DNA of 6,613 nt from Alistipes sp. Its GTDB lineage: Bacteria; Bacteroidota; Bacteroidia; Bacteroidales; Rikenellaceae. Every line of letters starts with the position of its first letter. Position 1 is the stretch's first letter. Shown one piece after another: positions 6,233 through 6,613 of the stretch. The position numbers and the translations under genes were made by a program. Location: the NCBI GenBank assembly GCA_017380955.1, contig JAFOCZ010000009.1, positions 1-6,613 on the forward strand, read 5' to 3'. The notes beneath the pieces were generated by a model, which saw only the letters and a list, made by a program, of their open reading frames with translations, ran no database searches and was not told the DNA's origin.

Positions 6233-6340
6233 TATGTCATTCTGAGTGAAGCGTAGCGGAGTCGAAGAATCTCCTAATATTCAGCGCGTTGACAATGTGT
6301 ATACAACGAGGAGATCCTTCACTGCGTTCAGGATGACATA
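6233..6340. repeat. Long imperfect inverted repeat (TATGTCAT...ATGACATA hairpin element)
   Basis: The left arm 6233-6275 starts TATGTCATTCTGA and ends GAAGAATCTCCT. The right arm 6309-6340 starts AGGAGATCCTTC and ends TCAGGATGACATA. The outer 13 positions pair with a single U-G wobble, and the inner 12 pair with a single mismatch (A6268). Between these blocks the left arm (positions about 6246-6263) is some 10 nt longer than the right and bulges out. The loop is about 33 nt (6276-6308). It looks like a transcribed REP/MITE-like intergenic element; related TGTCATTCTGAG / CAGGATGACA sequences are familiar to me from Bacteroidota genomes, an unverified recollection. It has no downstream T-run, but may act as a 3' stabiliser or weak terminator for the rnr message. 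Confidence 0.8.
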
Positions 6341-6389
6341 CATAGTGCCGAACTAAAAATAGGCAGTGCAGACACAAAAAATAACGATT

Positions 6390-6613
6390 ATGACTATAGA
6401 CGAGATATTGGAGAAGGCGCTCGAGCGAGAGCCTTTGACACGCGAGGAGGCGTACAAACTATATGATGAGGCGCCGTTGCAGTTGCTCTGTGGGGTGGCA
6501 GATACCATACGCCGCAGCGTGGTGCGCGACCCCAATGTTGTGACGTGGCAGATAGACCGCAATGTGAATATCACCAACGTCTGCAAGTCGGGATGTAAGT
6601 TCTGTAACTTCCA
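6390..6613 (+). CDS. mqnC: N-terminal 74 residues of a radical-SAM enzyme, probably MqnC (cyclic dehypoxanthinyl futalosine synthase); 3' end outside the window
   Basis: The product starts MTIDEILEKALEREPLTREE, followed by a helical region and RNVNITNVC with C65-x3-C69-x2-C72 (CKSGCKFCNF), the iron-sulfur cluster motif of radical-SAM proteins. The leader helices plus an IDRN-N-TNVC-GC-FC segment are characteristic of the MqnC/MqnE/CofG/CofH group. The VVTWQIDRNVNITNVC wording is closest to MqnC, which cyclises dehypoxanthinyl futalosine in the futalosine route to menaquinone. MqnE (aminofutalosine synthase) is the main alternative and cannot be fully excluded without the rest of the gene. The ATG at 6390 is preceded by an A-rich stretch (CACAAAAAATAACGATT) without a clear Shine-Dalgarno, and no upstream in-frame start fits better. 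No convincing TAnnTTTG promoter is seen between the hairpin repeat and this start. Confidence 0.8.
   Translation, partial: MTIDEILEKALEREPLTREEAYKLYDEAPLQLLCGVADTIRRSVVRDPNVVTWQIDRNVNITNVCKSGCKFCNF

Noticed and set aside
6182..6340. CRISPR array or transposon end
   Set aside because: The heptamer units are contiguous without spacers, and the hairpin element has only two arms and no transposase nearby, so neither an array nor an insertion sequence is supported.
6353..6586. Minus-strand frame of 77 codons opposite the mqnC start
   Set aside because: It overlaps a radical-SAM coding region with a clear CxxxCxxC motif on the plus strand, and its peptide has no family features.
1..6613. A novel defence, toxin-antitoxin or secondary-metabolite system
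   Set aside because: All complete genes belong to recognised housekeeping or metabolic families, codon use looks uniform, and no mobile-element genes are present.

Overview
The window looks like an ordinary chromosomal segment of a Bacteroidota bacterium, most likely a Bacteroidales member (an Alistipes/Rikenellaceae- or Muribaculaceae-like genome would fit). The evidence is TAnnTTTG-type -7 promoter boxes in the only divergent intergenic region, AT-rich start regions with little Shine-Dalgarno sequence, a compact 714-residue RNase R, a short BirA without a DNA-binding domain, and intergenic repeat types (TGAAAAG heptamers, and a TGTCAT...ATGACA hairpin) that I remember from this phylum. The genus is inference only.

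Layout, left to right. Positions 1-168 are the 3' end of an unidentified plus-strand gene, followed by a very strong intrinsic terminator (194-232). The terminator lies in the convergent gap and can also serve the minus-strand biotin-protein ligase gene birA (249-968). birA diverges from a lipoprotein glutaminyl-peptide cyclotransferase gene (1060-1890), and two promoter boxes overlap head to head in the 91-nt gap between them. A 137-nt spacer with short repeats then leads into a tight three-gene plus-strand cluster: a stand-alone cobalamin-dependent-type homocysteine S-methyltransferase domain (2028-2924), an M20 metallo-amidohydrolase (2931-4037) and ribonuclease R (4043-6187). The gaps inside the cluster are only 6 and 5 nt, so co-transcription is likely. 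A 202-nt spacer with a heptamer tract and a long imperfect hairpin follows. The window ends inside the 5' part of a radical-SAM gene best matched to mqnC of the futalosine menaquinone pathway (6390 to the end).

The genes are housekeeping or metabolic: biotin attachment, periplasmic pyroglutamate formation, methionine synthesis, N-acyl amino acid hydrolysis, RNA turnover and menaquinone synthesis. They do not form an obvious single pathway. I see no phage, transposase, CRISPR, toxin-antitoxin or defence genes, and no rRNA or tRNA.

The least ordinary features are non-coding. Two related TGAAAAG-type heptamer tracts bracket the metH-like/M20/rnr cluster in opposite orientation. A composite inverted-repeat element sits between rnr and mqnC. 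The birA/cyclotransferase promoters overlap. I did not find convincing evidence of a previously undescribed system.
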